Shown here: positions 1-7,625 of the stretch, piece by piece
Position numbering within the stretch: the stretch's first letter is position 1
Layout: each line of letters starts with the position of its first letter
DNA from: Metabacillus flavus
Lineage (GTDB): Bacteria; Bacillota; Bacilli; Bacillales; Bacillaceae
Assembly: GCF_018283675.1 (NCBI RefSeq)
Contig: NZ_JAGVRK010000001.1
Location: 1,674,001-1,738,000 of the forward strand
Reading direction: 5' to 3'
DNA: 64,000 nt
Translations under genes and position numbers: made by a program
The notes under the pieces: model-generated
The model's database searches: none
What the model was told of the DNA's origin: nothing
What the model saw: only the letters and a program-made list of their open reading frames with translations

Positions 1-2165
1 ATAGAGCTTTCATTTGTATTTCCTGTAATTCCCTGATTAAGAAGTGGCAGCAAATTTGCCAGTAGCAATAAGACCGTAATGGAAATATTGCTGTCATTAA
101 AATTAATCATTGTGTTGTTTCCAACTTTAAAGCAGTTTCCGTTAGAAATGGTATTAGCAGAATTGTCAGCTGCACTTGCGAAACCATTTGCTGTATTCTG
201 CAGAGCACTGTCATTATCAAAAACGTTGTTAGAATGACTTTCATTATCGGACGCGTTGCATGCGGAGCTAGTGGAAGAGAGCGAATTATCTGCATTGCTT
301 TGATTATCATTAGTTGAAGAATTGTCTGCATTACTTGTATTCTCAGTTGTGTTATCTCCAGTAGCTGAAGTTGTGGAATTCGACACTGTATTCGTTGAAG
401 TGCTGCCGCTGTCGATTGTATTGCCTTCAACATTAGATGTACTTGTCGGTTCAACTGTATTGGTTACGGCACTTGTATTTGTATCATTTACAGTCCCTGT
501 GCTGTCTGTATCCGATGTGTTGGTGGCAGTACTAGTGCTGGAGGAGTTATTTTCACCTACACTGGAATTGCTGTCACCTGAAAAGGATGAACTGTCTGTA
601 TCTGAATTATTGGAAGAAGTACTATTGCTTGAAGAGTCATTATCCCCAGCGCCTGAGGTACTTGGTCCTGTCATTGCAGTACTTGTCGTATCAGAATTGT
701 TCGAAGATCCGCTGGTAGCAGTAGAGGTATCCGTTGAGATGGTTGAACTGTCCGTATCCGAGGTGCTGGACGAGCCGCTCGTGGCGGTTGACGTATCGGT
801 AGCACTGGTTGAACTGTCTGTATCCGAGGTGCTGGACGAGCCGCTTGTAGCGGTTGACGTATCGGTAGAACTGGTTGAACTGTCCGTATCTGAGTTGCTG
901 GACGAGCCGCTCGTGGCAGTGGAGGTATCCGTAGCACTGGTTGAACTGTCTGTGTCTGAGGTACTGGACGAGCCGCTTGTAGCGGTTGAAGTATCGGTAG
1001 CACTGGTTGAACTGTCCGTATCCGAGGTGCTGGACGAGCCGCTCGTGGCAGTGGAGGTATCCGTTGAGCTGGTTGAACTGTCCGTATCTGAGTTGCTGGA
1101 CGAGCCGCTTGTAGCGGTCGATGTATCCGTAGCGCTGGTTGAGCTGTCTGTGTCCGAGTTGCTGGACGAGCCGCTTGTGGCAGTGGAGGTATCAGTTGAA
1201 TTGGTGTTGCTGTCTGTATCCGAGCTGCTGGTAGCACCACTTGTAGTAGTAGAAGAGTCATTGGCATTCGATGCACTGTCCGTATCGGAGGTGTTGGACG
1301 TGCCGCTTGTCGCAGTAGAGGTATCTGTAGAGTTAGTGTTGCTGTCTGTATCCGAGCTGCTGGTAGCACCGCTGGTATTAGTAGAAGAGTCATTGGCATT
1401 TGATGCACTGTCCGTATCGGAGGTGTTGGACGTGCCGCTTGTCGCAGTAGAGGTGTCTGTAGAGTTAGTGTTGCTGTCTGTATCCGAGCTGCTGGTAGAA
1501 CCGCTTGTGGCAGCAGCAGAGTCATTGGCGTTTGATGTGCTGTCCGTATCTGAGTTGCTTGTTATGCCGCTTGTCGCAGTAGAAGTTTCCGTGGCACAGG
1601 TAGAGCTGTCGGTATCCGAGTTGCTGGTAGAACCGCTTGTGGCAGCGGATGAGTCATTGGCATTTGATGTACTGTCAGTATCTGAATGGCTTGTATTGCC
1701 GCTTGTCGCAGTAGAGGTATCGGTAGCGCTGGTAGAGCTGTCGGTATCCGAGTTGCTGGTGGAACCGCTTGTGGCAGCAGAAGAGTCATTGGCATTTGAA
1801 ATACTTTCATTATCTGAGTCACTGGTCGTACCGCTTGATGCTGATGAAGTGTCCGTCGCATTTGATATGTTGTCTGTGACTGTATCATTTTCGGCCTTGC
1901 TATTTGCTTCAGAGATGCCTGTAGCTTTTGAGCCGCTTTCGGTTTCTATTTCATTCTCAGCCTTACTATTTGCGTTGGAAATCCCAGTCGCATTTGATTT
2001 ACTGTCCAAATCAGCATCATTTCTTGATATGGACTTTGTGTTCTGACTATTAATTATACAAGTACAGCCCCTGAATACATCGCATTTGCATACAAGAGAG
2101 TTTCCTTTGCATTTTTCACAGTATTTCATTTTGCCGCATTTTTCACATCTGTTTTTATCCGGCAT
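1..2165 (-). CDS. Ser/Thr/Asp-rich repeat protein with Cys-rich N-terminus (partial, runs off left edge)
   Basis: I do not recognise a family. The frame opens with ATG at 2165-2163, has GGAGG eight bases upstream (2173-2177), and I traced it to base 1 without finding a stop, giving at least 721 residues. Residues 1-36 carry eight Cys in CxxC/CxC pairs (7, 10, 16, 19, 26, 28, 34, 36). A Ser/Asn/Glu/Asp linker follows, then about 17 copies of a 22-residue (66-bp) unit built almost only from Ser, Thr, Asp, Ala and Gly (about 700-1860). A more diverged Ser/Asn tail ends in a Leu-rich stretch (about 45-70). The composition suggests an extended, acidic surface fibre; the Cys cluster could anchor it or bind metal. 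An upstream gene on the same strand looks like a spore-appendage subunit, so a spore-surface role is inferred, not shown. The long frame on the plus strand here is the antisense shadow of this repeat. Confidence 0.72.
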   Translation of the reverse strand, partial: MPDKNRCEKCGKMKYCEKCKGNSLVCKCDVFRGCTCIINSQNTKSISRNDADLDSKSNATGISNANSKAENEIETESGSKATGISEANSKAENDTVTDNISNATDTSSASSGTTSDSDNESISNANDSSAATSGSTSNSDTDSSTSATDTSTATSGNTSHSDTDSTSNANDSSAATSGSTSNSDTDSSTCATETSTATSGITSNSDTDSTSNANDSAAATSGSTSSSDTDSNTNSTDTSTATSGTSNTSDTDSASNANDSSTNTSGATSSSDTDSNTNSTDTSTATSGTSNTSDTDSASNANDSSTTTSGATSSSDTDSNTNSTDTSTATSGSSSNSDTDSSTSATDTSTATSGSSSNSDTDSSTSSTDTSTATSGSSSTSDTDSSTSATDTSTATSGSSSTSDTDSSTSATDTSTATSGSSSNSDTDSSTSSTDTSTATSGSSSTSDTDSSTSATDTSTATSGSSSTSDTDSSTISTDTSTATSGSSNNSDTTSTAMTGPSTSGAGDNDSSSNSTSSNNSDTDSSSFSGDSNSSVGENNSSSTSTATNTSDTDSTGTVNDTNTSAVTNTVEPTSTSNVEGNTIDSGSTSTNTVSNSTTSATGDNTTENTSNADNSSTNDNQSNADNSLSSTSSACNASDNESHSNNVFDNDSALQNTANGFASAADNSANTISNGNCFKVGNNTMINFNDSNISITVLLLLANLLPLLNQGITGNTNESS

Positions 2166-2184
2166 CGGTCAGCCTCCTTTTCCA

Positions 2185-2337
2185 TCACTGACTTCCAGGA
2201 TGGTATTCCTTTATTTTCCTGAAAAAATATTCTTCGAAATGTATTAGCTTTCTGGCAGGTTCTTCTTTACCTGCATCCTTTAATTTGTTTAATAGGGTTA
2301 TATTATTGAGAGATAGGCTTTCAAATACCCTTGTCAG
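2185..2337 (-). CDS. possible small protein just upstream of the repeat-protein gene
   Basis: A 50-codon frame ends 19 bases before the repeat-protein start. The translation looks protein-like: a Leu/Asn/Lys helix-prone first half, then a basic/aromatic stretch containing HFEEYFFRKIKEYHPGSQ. There is no ATG, GTG or TTG at its head. The only plausible initiator is CTG at 2337, weakly preceded by AAGGAA. An in-frame TAA sits two codons upstream. It could be a small leader protein, a remnant of a longer gene, or chance. Not recognised. Confidence 0.25.
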   Translation of the reverse strand: MTRVFESLSLNNITLLNKLKDAGKEEPARKLIHFEEYFFRKIKEYHPGSQ

Positions 2338-2463
2338 TTTTTATATATTCCTTTTTTCGTAAACGGTATGGACGAGTGTACTTGTAAAAATTTTTTTTAC
2401 ACAAATTTACAAGAATGAATTCATGGGCATACCGGTAAGATGGCCAATGGAAATGAGAATTTT

Positions 2464-2495
2464 AAAAAGGCAGAGGATTTGGATACTCCTCAGCC
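2464..2495 (-). terminator. intrinsic terminator of the Ena-like gene
   Basis: On the minus strand GGCTGAGGA pairs with TCCTCTGCC (plus 2487-2495 with 2469-2477, one mismatch) and is followed by TTTTT. It lies 20 bases past the stop of the Cys-rich gene at 2517. Confidence 0.6.
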
Positions 2496-2516
2496 CAACA
2501 AAGTCTATTTAATCGT

Positions 2517-3044
2517 TTAATTACAGGATTTTCCGCATTTGCACGAGCTGCAATCAGGGGCACAATAAGTTGTGGTAATTTCCAGGGAGCCTGTACAACC
2601 GCCAGTTGCCGCACCATTGGTTATACAACGGATAGAAACTTGCCTTACATTTGTAACGGTAATAACCGCAGCTATTGCGCTAGATCCCGGGGTGACAGGT
2701 GCCGGAAGGAACCTTTCTACTGTCTCTCCGTTCCCTCTTGTAATAACAAGAATTGTATTGCAGGGTAAACCATCTACAGGGCTTGTAACAGTTGCTGCAA
2801 TTGTAACTGTAGCGCCGCAGTCCCCGATTGTTTCATATAAAGGAGAGGAAACCGTGCCGCATGCTAATTCAAACCCTATTGTGAAAGGAACGGTAACAGG
2901 GATACACGTATTTTTATTTCTGCCGCTGCTGCAGCTCCCACAGCCGCAATCGTCACATAAGCTTCCTTTTTTAAACTTGTTTCCCAGTCTTTCATTTACG
3001 ATGATATTTGCTGCCTCCTTAAAAGGGCCCTCTAAGCCATTCAA
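2517..3044 (-). CDS. Cys-rich beta protein, candidate S-Ena/DUF3992-type endospore appendage subunit
   Basis: 175 residues from a TTG at 3044. AAGGAGGTG lies eight bases upstream and the nearby ATG is out of frame, so TTG is the likely start. A short charged N-terminus is followed by a Cys/Gly segment (CDDCGCGSCSSG). Next comes a domain of alternating Val/Ile/Thr strands with PVTPGSS, VTNVRQVSIRC and GCTGSLEITTTYC motifs, and the C-terminus is again Cys-rich (CAPDCSSCKCGKSC). The pattern of an N-terminal Cys connector, a jellyroll-like core and a final GxxCxGxLxIxxxYC resembles the DUF3992 subunits that assemble by disulfides into Bacillus cereus endospore appendages. That is my recollection of the family, not a search. 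A sigma-E-like promoter sits just upstream. Another spore-coat beta protein is the main alternative. Confidence 0.5.
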   Translation of the reverse strand: MNGLEGPFKEAANIIVNERLGNKFKKGSLCDDCGCGSCSSGRNKNTCIPVTVPFTIGFELACGTVSSPLYETIGDCGATVTIAATVTSPVDGLPCNTILVITRGNGETVERFLPAPVTPGSSAIAAVITVTNVRQVSIRCITNGAATGGCTGSLEITTTYCAPDCSSCKCGKSCN

Positions 3045-3075
3045 GCATTTCACCTCCTTCGGTGATTTATATAGC

Positions 3076-3104
3076 ATTGTATGGAAGTAAGAGGAAGAAT
3101 GCTT
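3076..3104 (-). promoter_or_regulatory. candidate sigma-E promoter for the Ena-like gene
   Basis: Read on the minus strand, the -10 is CATACAAT (plus 3076-3083), an exact fit to the sigma-E consensus CATACAMT. Fourteen bases upstream is AAGCATT (3098-3104), four of seven to KMATATT. The implied start near 3069 leaves a leader of about 25 bases before the TTG at 3044. It predicts mother-cell expression during sporulation. Confidence 0.42.
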
Positions 3105-3270
3105 GTGTTAAGTTCCTAATACCAGATTTTATAATTTTGCTTGTCTTAATTCCTGCTGTTCGAAACTATAATTTATAGATCTCTCAGCAAAATAACTGAT
3201 TTCTACTGAAGGAATTTTGAGTTTATATTGGGGTATTTTGATTTTTAATATAGGCTATATTAAACTTGGC

Positions 3271-3401
3271 TGTTGATTGCAGCTAGCAGGCACTCGCTTT
3301 CCGCGGGGCGGGCGGTGAGCCTCCTCGCCGCTTTGCGCCTGCGGGGTCTCACCTGTCCCGCTGCTCCCGCAGGAGTCTCGCGCCTTCCACTCCAATCAAC
3401 A
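3271..3401. repeat. 131-bp G+C-rich element with 9-bp terminal inverted repeats (MITE-like)
   Basis: TGTTGATTG at 3271-3279 is exactly inverted as CAATCAACA at 3393-3401. The interior is far richer in G+C than the flanks and full of complementary runs (GCGGGGCGGGCGG against CCCGCTGCTCCCGC). No coding frame is evident. From memory, very similar intergenic elements occur widely in Bacillaceae genomes. Directly beyond it, GGTGTT...AACACC (3402-3420) forms another small hairpin. Confidence 0.6.
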
Positions 3402-3442
3402 GGTGTTAAAAATCAACACCAGGCTTTAACAGAGCTTTAATA

Positions 3443-3476
3443 TAAAAAAAGAAACTCCATAATTATTTTGGAGTTC
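3443..3476 (-). terminator. intrinsic terminator of a decayed transcription unit
   Basis: On the minus strand AACTCC (plus 3470-3475) pairs with GGAGTT (3453-3458), followed by a run of seven T. It lies about 70 bases downstream of the broken frame ending at 3548. Confidence 0.5.
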
Positions 3477-3547
3477 CCGACTGTTAAAAATAATTTGGTT
3501 TCAGACAATTCCTTTTTTCATCTTTCAATAATCCCGTAAAGATCTTT

Positions 3548-3897
3548 TTATGTACCGCTGAACTCTTTCTCTTTTTTAGGGAATGTCTTATTCAACCAAG
3601 TTAATGTCATTAGAATATGTTCAGGTTGAGAATTGACTTTTTCTAAAAACCAAACATATTCTTTTACTTTTATATCAGTTAGAAGATTTAAGTTTTTGTT
3701 TCCGCTTTTATAGTCTAGTTCGGCTACTTCATTTGCGGTAATATAACCATTTATCTGTTGACTATTCCAATTTCAGAAGACATCCGCTCTTCGTTAATTA
3801 ATACAATATAATGTATATAATTGGACAATGTAAAAAGTCCGTTTATTATATCTTTGCCATTTGCTATGTAGCCAATCTCCTTTGTTTGAATAACAAT
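3548..3897 (-). pseudogene. decayed gene, unknown function (frameshifted, no start)
   Basis: Two protein-like frames join near 3765-3785. The upstream part reads through GYIANGKDIINGLF and HYIVLINEERMSSEIGIVN, then stops. The downstream part, in a different frame, reads through NGYITANEVAELDYKSGN, then EYVWFLEKVNSQPEHILM, and ends with TAA at 3548. There is a stop directly above the first part and no start codon with a ribosome binding site. The retained terminator suggests a once-functional gene that has lost its 5' end and gained a frameshift. I do not recognise the product. Confidence 0.45.
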
Positions 3898-4238
3898 TTA
3901 AATCGGCTTCTTTAATGCGATTAACATTTAGGCGTAATTTTTCATAATGCAACCCTTATCTGAAACAAAATATTTTCATTAAGCAAATTTAGCCATTGGA
4001 AGTAATAAAGTATTTGCGGGTGTTCTGGGTAAGAAGAGGGGTAATGGAAAGCGGGTGTGCAGTGATTGTCTTTCTTTATTCAATGCTGTAATAAAGTACT
4101 TTTCTTAATTAAAGGGGGAGTTTAATGCAGGTAAAGAAATTAGCATCATATTACAGAAACTGCTGAGCAAATAAACTTTGTCCACATCTAAATAAAGAAG
4201 GAGAAAAAGGAAGGGACTTTAATAACGGATAATATTTT
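3898..4238. other. A+T-rich intergenic stretch with a 13-codon remnant
   Basis: No convincing gene is visible. A strong AAAGGGGGAG precedes an ATG at 4125, but this frame stops after 13 codons (TGA at 4164-4166). It may be a truncated gene start or chance. The stretch separates the accessory left part from the conserved yla block. Confidence 0.35.
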
Positions 4239-4670
4239 TTAATTGGATGCAGACCTCCTTACGATCCATCCTCCCCACACCAAAACCCCTGCAAATACCA
4301 AATGAGCCGCTGCCCACCAACCAAATGCCCTTATATCATATACAGATGGTACATTTTTATTGGCAAGAATAGAGAGCGGAAAGTATAAGAACCCAGCTGG
4401 AATAGTAATTAGCAGGGCGAGTGCGGATTGTTTTAGCAGTGTGATGAATTTAAGCCAGTCCCGGATCAGGATAAATCCTATCCCAATCGGCACCGCTACT
4501 GCCAAATGTATTCCGAATTCCACCCATTCTGGAAGTGGCTTTGAGTAAATAAAGTCGACATTTAGGAGCAAGGTATATACTTTTAAACCGGTCAGAGCTT
4601 GAATTCCTTTCAGAAAAATGCCCAGGATGATTCCGCCAGCAAGGCCGATTATTCCGCCGCGGGCGATCAT
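4239..4670 (-). CDS. small integral membrane protein of unknown function
   Basis: 143 residues from the ATG at 4670-4668, which overlaps the ylaI stop as ATGA and so implies translational coupling. The longer in-frame start inside ylaI is unlikely. The protein is almost all hydrophobic, with about four membrane segments: a Gly/Ile-rich one near 5-22, then around 55-72, 78-98 and 120-138. The last ends WWAAAHLVFAGVLVWGGW before a basic C-terminus. I do not recognise it, and it is not the YlaH expected from B. subtilis. Moderate confidence that it is real, given the coupling. Confidence 0.6.
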   Translation of the reverse strand: MIARGGIIGLAGGIILGIFLKGIQALTGLKVYTLLLNVDFIYSKPLPEWVEFGIHLAVAVPIGIGFILIRDWLKFITLLKQSALALLITIPAGFLYFPLSILANKNVPSVYDIRAFGWWAAAHLVFAGVLVWGGWIVRRSASN

Positions 4671-4870
4671 GATAGAAAGTCTCCGGTTTGTTTGTCCCGG
4701 TAAAGCCTGAAGTTTCCTGTGCTCAGTCTTTCTTTTGTTTTTGTTTCGATCCGTTCGTAGCATTCAGGACAGGTGTATGTGTGGATGGGTCTGTTGCGCA
4801 GCCTTTTAGCCAGCAGGGTTTCGTCATTTATTGTGTGTACTTGGTCGCATATTACGCATTTTACTCTCAT
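4667..4870 (-). CDS. ylaI: YlaI, DUF2197 zinc-ribbon-like protein
   Basis: 67 residues. ATG at 4870-4868 is preceded by AGAGGTG at six bases, so the frame's earlier ATG is not used. Two CxxC knuckles (CVICD near residue 5 and CPEC near 33) surround the conserved segment LLAKRLRNRPIHTYTC, matching B. subtilis YlaI closely from memory. The four Cys suggest zinc binding; the function is unknown. It is first in a two-gene unit with the membrane protein downstream. Confidence 0.85.
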   Translation of the reverse strand: MRVKCVICDQVHTINDETLLAKRLRNRPIHTYTCPECYERIETKTKERLSTGNFRLYRDKQTGDFLS

Positions 4871-5006
4871 GAATAACACCTCTTACAGTTTGTATAGACC
4901 GATTATACCACAGGCTGAAAAAGTTTCAGGGGGAGGACTGTTTTTATTGGAACATTTGTGAAAAATCGGTATGATAGAGGTATACTGCGGCATTGGAGGG
5001 ATGGAT

Positions 5007-5462
5007 ATGGCAAATAAGGTTGAGATTCAGCTGATTGACCCGCTGTTTAATGCTTTGCAAAAGGAAAGATTTGTGACCATAGCAACGATTGATCATGAGA
5101 CTGGAGCACCGAATGTAAATGCAATTTCGTGGGTGCTTGCTCCGGATCGCCAAAGGCTTTATTTCGCTTTGGATACACGTTCGCGCATTTTGGAGAATAT
5201 ACATAAGCATCCTGCTGCGGTTATTAATCTTCTGGCAAATGAGTCTGCTTACTCCATTATTGGGAACGCTCATGTGAAAATTGAAAAGCTTGAGGGCGTT
5301 CCGCTTAAACTGTCTTTGGTGGAGCTTGAGATTTCAGAAATACGGGATGTTATGTTCTACGGTTCCAGAATTTCTACTGAGCCTCAGTATGCCAAGACTT
5401 ATGATGAAAAAGCAGCAGCCCGCCTTGATCAGCAGGTGATGGATGCTATGAAAAAAGCTTAG
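5007..5462 (+). CDS. pyridoxamine 5'-phosphate oxidase-like (FMN-binding split barrel) protein
   Basis: 151 residues. GGAGGG at 4995-5000 touches an ATG at 5001 and lies six bases from the ATG at 5007, so 5007 is chosen. The sequence has the split-barrel signature: FVTIATIDHETGAPNVNAI near the start, then RLYFALDTRSRILENIHKHP, where Arg and Ser/Thr normally contact flavin phosphate. Family members bind FMN, F420 or heme. The substrate here is unknown. The gene is monocistronic and converges on ylaJ across a shared terminator. Confidence 0.75.
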   Translation: MANKVEIQLIDPLFNALQKERFVTIATIDHETGAPNVNAISWVLAPDRQRLYFALDTRSRILENIHKHPAAVINLLANESAYSIIGNAHVKIEKLEGVPLKLSLVELEISEIRDVMFYGSRISTEPQYAKTYDEKAAARLDQQVMDAMKKA

Positions 5463-5486
5463 TCAGAATATTCTGGCTAAGCTTTT
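5453..5486. terminator. bidirectional terminator between the FMN-barrel gene and ylaJ
   Basis: AAAAGCTTAGTCAGAA (5453-5468) is complementary to TTCTGGCTAAGCTTTT (5471-5486) with one mismatch. A and T runs at both ends let it act on both strands. It includes the stop codon of the plus-strand gene. Confidence 0.8.
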
Positions 5487-5492
5487 ATCCAT

Positions 5493-6104
5493 TTAGTTCT
5501 TTTTCAGTTCTTTGTTGGATTCATCGTTTTGATGTTTATCTAATTCATCTTGCTGATTTTTAGGCAGCTGATCATTGTCCTGTTCAGTTGGTTCTTTTTC
5601 CTGATTATCCATCGTATCATTAGGTACATCCGGCATTACGCGGCCGACGATAGCAGCCAGTTCATCCAATAGCCCGCCGATTGGTCGGCCTTGCTGGATT
5701 TCCTTCGCTAAGTGGCGGATTCGCTGGTTGGTGTCAGCATCTGCCACAACGACGGCATTTGCACCGTATGGATCGTTTTTTAAGCTTTCTGTAACTGAAT
5801 ATTTGACTGATTCTACTTTGCTCCGGTCAAGCTCTGACTCAACATCGATTCCGACAATGGCATATTTGCCGAGGACGACTGCAGTGGCATCATTTACATC
5901 TGGAACGCGATTGGCGATTTCCACTAAGTGTTTCGAAATTTGCTGGCCGGTTTTGCGGTCGACTGGTCTTTCGATGCTGTTTTTGACTGTAATGGGTTTG
6001 GATTTATAATCAGTGGATGTTTCACCTTGTGAATTTTCATTGGCCGAGCATGCAGTAAGCATGAAAAGGCAGGAAAAAACGAAAAATAGTAACGAACGCA
6101 GCAT
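5493..6104 (-). CDS. ylaJ: YlaJ, YhcN/YlaJ-family sporulation lipoprotein
   Basis: 203 residues with SD AAGGAGTG. The lipoprotein signal peptide ends in LTAC (Cys19), the site for lipidation. The middle holds the family domain: a predicted secreted alpha/beta region around HLVEIANRVPDVNDATAVVL and NDPYGANAVVVADADTNQRI. The last 40 residues are a Lys/Asp/Glu/Gln-rich tail. Family members are forespore-expressed lipoproteins affecting spore germination or outgrowth. The position next to phoH2 matches B. subtilis. Confidence 0.9.
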   Translation of the reverse strand: MLRSLLFFVFSCLFMLTACSANENSQGETSTDYKSKPITVKNSIERPVDRKTGQQISKHLVEIANRVPDVNDATAVVLGKYAIVGIDVESELDRSKVESVKYSVTESLKNDPYGANAVVVADADTNQRIRHLAKEIQQGRPIGGLLDELAAIVGRVMPDVPNDTMDNQEKEPTEQDNDQLPKNQQDELDKHQNDESNKELKKN

Positions 6105-6258
6105 ACGAGCACTCCTTTTGAATAGCTTTTAACTTTATTGTCTAAATAACCTTCTATCTTTATTCACAAAATCATATATTTTAGCATCGATTTATGAACA
6201 GGCAGTGGTGAGAGAGAAGGCGGCGATTGCCGTCATATGCGGACTAGGAGGCGGAATA

Positions 6259-7587
6259 TTGAATAAGGTTTATGTATTGGACACGAATGTTTTGCTGCAA
6301 GATCCGAATTCAATTTTTTCTTTTGATGACAATGAAGTGGTCATCCCGGCAGTTGTGCTGGAGGAAGTAGACTCCAAAAAACGCTATATGGACGAAGTTG
6401 GACGAAATGCACGCCAAGTTTCCAAGCTTATTGATGGACTGCGTGAACAGGGAAAGCTCCATGAAAAAATACCGCTCCGCAATGGAGGAGTATTAAGAAT
6501 AGAATTAAATCACCGATCCTTTCACGAGCTTCAGGATATATTTGTTGAAAAAACAAATGATAACCGGATTCTGGCTGTTGCCAATAATCTTTCGAATGAG
6601 GAAAAATCAAAAGAAAATGGCCGGCCTGTTATTATTGTCAGTAAAGATACATTGGTTCGCGTGAAAGCAGATGCACTCGGACTAATTGCTGAAGACTTTT
6701 TGAGTGACCGGGTCGTTGAAGTTGATCATATATATACAGGGTTCCTCGATTTGTACATAGACCGGGGAAATTTGGACAGGTTTTATGAAAAGAATGAACT
6801 GACTCTCACAGAAGTCACCAATCACCCGTTTTATCCGAATCAGTTTGTCATTATGAAGGATGCTTTGGGCGGATCGGCTTCTGCAGTAGGGATGGTGGAT
6901 AAGACCGGTAAAAAGGTAAAGAGACTATTTACCGACCATGATCATATTTGGGGGATCCGGCCAAGAAATGTGCAGCAGACCATGGCCCTTGAATTGCTTT
7001 TAAGAAATGACCTGCCGCTTGTTACGCTCGTTGGTAAGGCAGGAACCGGAAAGACGCTGCTTGCTCTTGCTGCCGGACTTTTGCAAACCGAGGACATGGG
7101 GACTTTTAAAAAGCTTCTTGTTGCAAGGCCGATTGTACCGGTAGGGAAAGACATTGGGTTTTTGCCGGGTGAAAAGGAAGAAAAGCTTCGCCCCTGGATG
7201 CAGCCAATTTATGATAATCTTGAGTTTCTGTTCAATACTAAGAAACCCGGGGAGCTCGATGCTATTCTCGCAGGTATGGGTTCGATTGAAGTGGAGGCTC
7301 TTACTTATATAAGAGGACGCAGTATCCCTGACCAATACATCATTATTGATGAAGCACAGAATCTTACAAAGCATGAGGTTAAGACCATTCTTACCCGTGT
7401 CGGGGAAAGAAGTAAAATTGTGCTGATGGGAGACCCGGAGCAGATTGATCACCCTTATCTGGATGAGTATAACAACGGCCTGACTTATGTGGTCGAGAAA
7501 TTTAAGGACCAGCAAATTGCCGGTCATGTGAAGCTCGTCAAAGGTGAGCGTTCCGGACTTGCGCAGCTTGCTGCGGATCTGCTGTAA
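6259..7587 (+). CDS. phoH2: PhoH2 (YlaK): PIN-domain RNase fused to PhoH ATPase
   Basis: The 442-residue product starts at TTG 6259, seven bases after GGAGG; the longer frame upstream has no ribosome binding site, and 442 matches my recollection of B. subtilis YlaK. Residues 1-140 form a PIN ribonuclease domain (VYVLDTNVLLQD, acidic active site). The C-terminal half is a PhoH P-loop ATPase with Walker A GKAGTGKT near 260 and Walker B IIIDEAQN near 365. PhoH2 proteins unwind and cleave RNA in other bacteria; the target here is unknown. It is monocistronic between ylaJ and ylaL, as in B. subtilis. Confidence 0.92.
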   Translation: MNKVYVLDTNVLLQDPNSIFSFDDNEVVIPAVVLEEVDSKKRYMDEVGRNARQVSKLIDGLREQGKLHEKIPLRNGGVLRIELNHRSFHELQDIFVEKTNDNRILAVANNLSNEEKSKENGRPVIIVSKDTLVRVKADALGLIAEDFLSDRVVEVDHIYTGFLDLYIDRGNLDRFYEKNELTLTEVTNHPFYPNQFVIMKDALGGSASAVGMVDKTGKKVKRLFTDHDHIWGIRPRNVQQTMALELLLRNDLPLVTLVGKAGTGKTLLALAAGLLQTEDMGTFKKLLVARPIVPVGKDIGFLPGEKEEKLRPWMQPIYDNLEFLFNTKKPGELDAILAGMGSIEVEALTYIRGRSIPDQYIIIDEAQNLTKHEVKTILTRVGERSKIVLMGDPEQIDHPYLDEYNNGLTYVVEKFKDQQIAGHVKLVKGERSGLAQLAADLL

Positions 7588-7593
7588 ACGAAA

Positions 7594-7625
7594 GGAAGGT
7601 GCCTTCATCAGGCACCTTCCTTTTT
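7594..7625. terminator. bidirectional terminator phoH2/ylaL
   Basis: A perfect 10-bp stem, GGAAGGTGCC (7594-7603) with GGCACCTTCC (7611-7620), has an A run on the left and TTTTT on the right. It serves both convergent genes. Confidence 0.9.

Noticed and set aside
671-1888. Other minus-strand frames rich in Arg/Gln/Pro/Ala
   Set aside because: These are out-of-frame readings of the same repeat, without ribosome binding sites.
322-2046. 574-codon Val/Leu/Ser-rich frame on the plus strand
   Set aside because: It is the antisense shadow of the 66-bp repeat. It has no good ribosome binding site, and the minus-strand frame has a proper start, a Cys-rich head and sensible composition.
2355-2400. 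Sigma-K-like promoter for the repeat protein (CATACCGTT)
   Set aside because: The -10 has a mismatch, the AC -35 is at the wrong distance and the leader would be about 190 bases.
4125-4166. 13-codon frame with a strong ribosome binding site
   Set aside because: Too short to support as a gene; noted only as a possible remnant.
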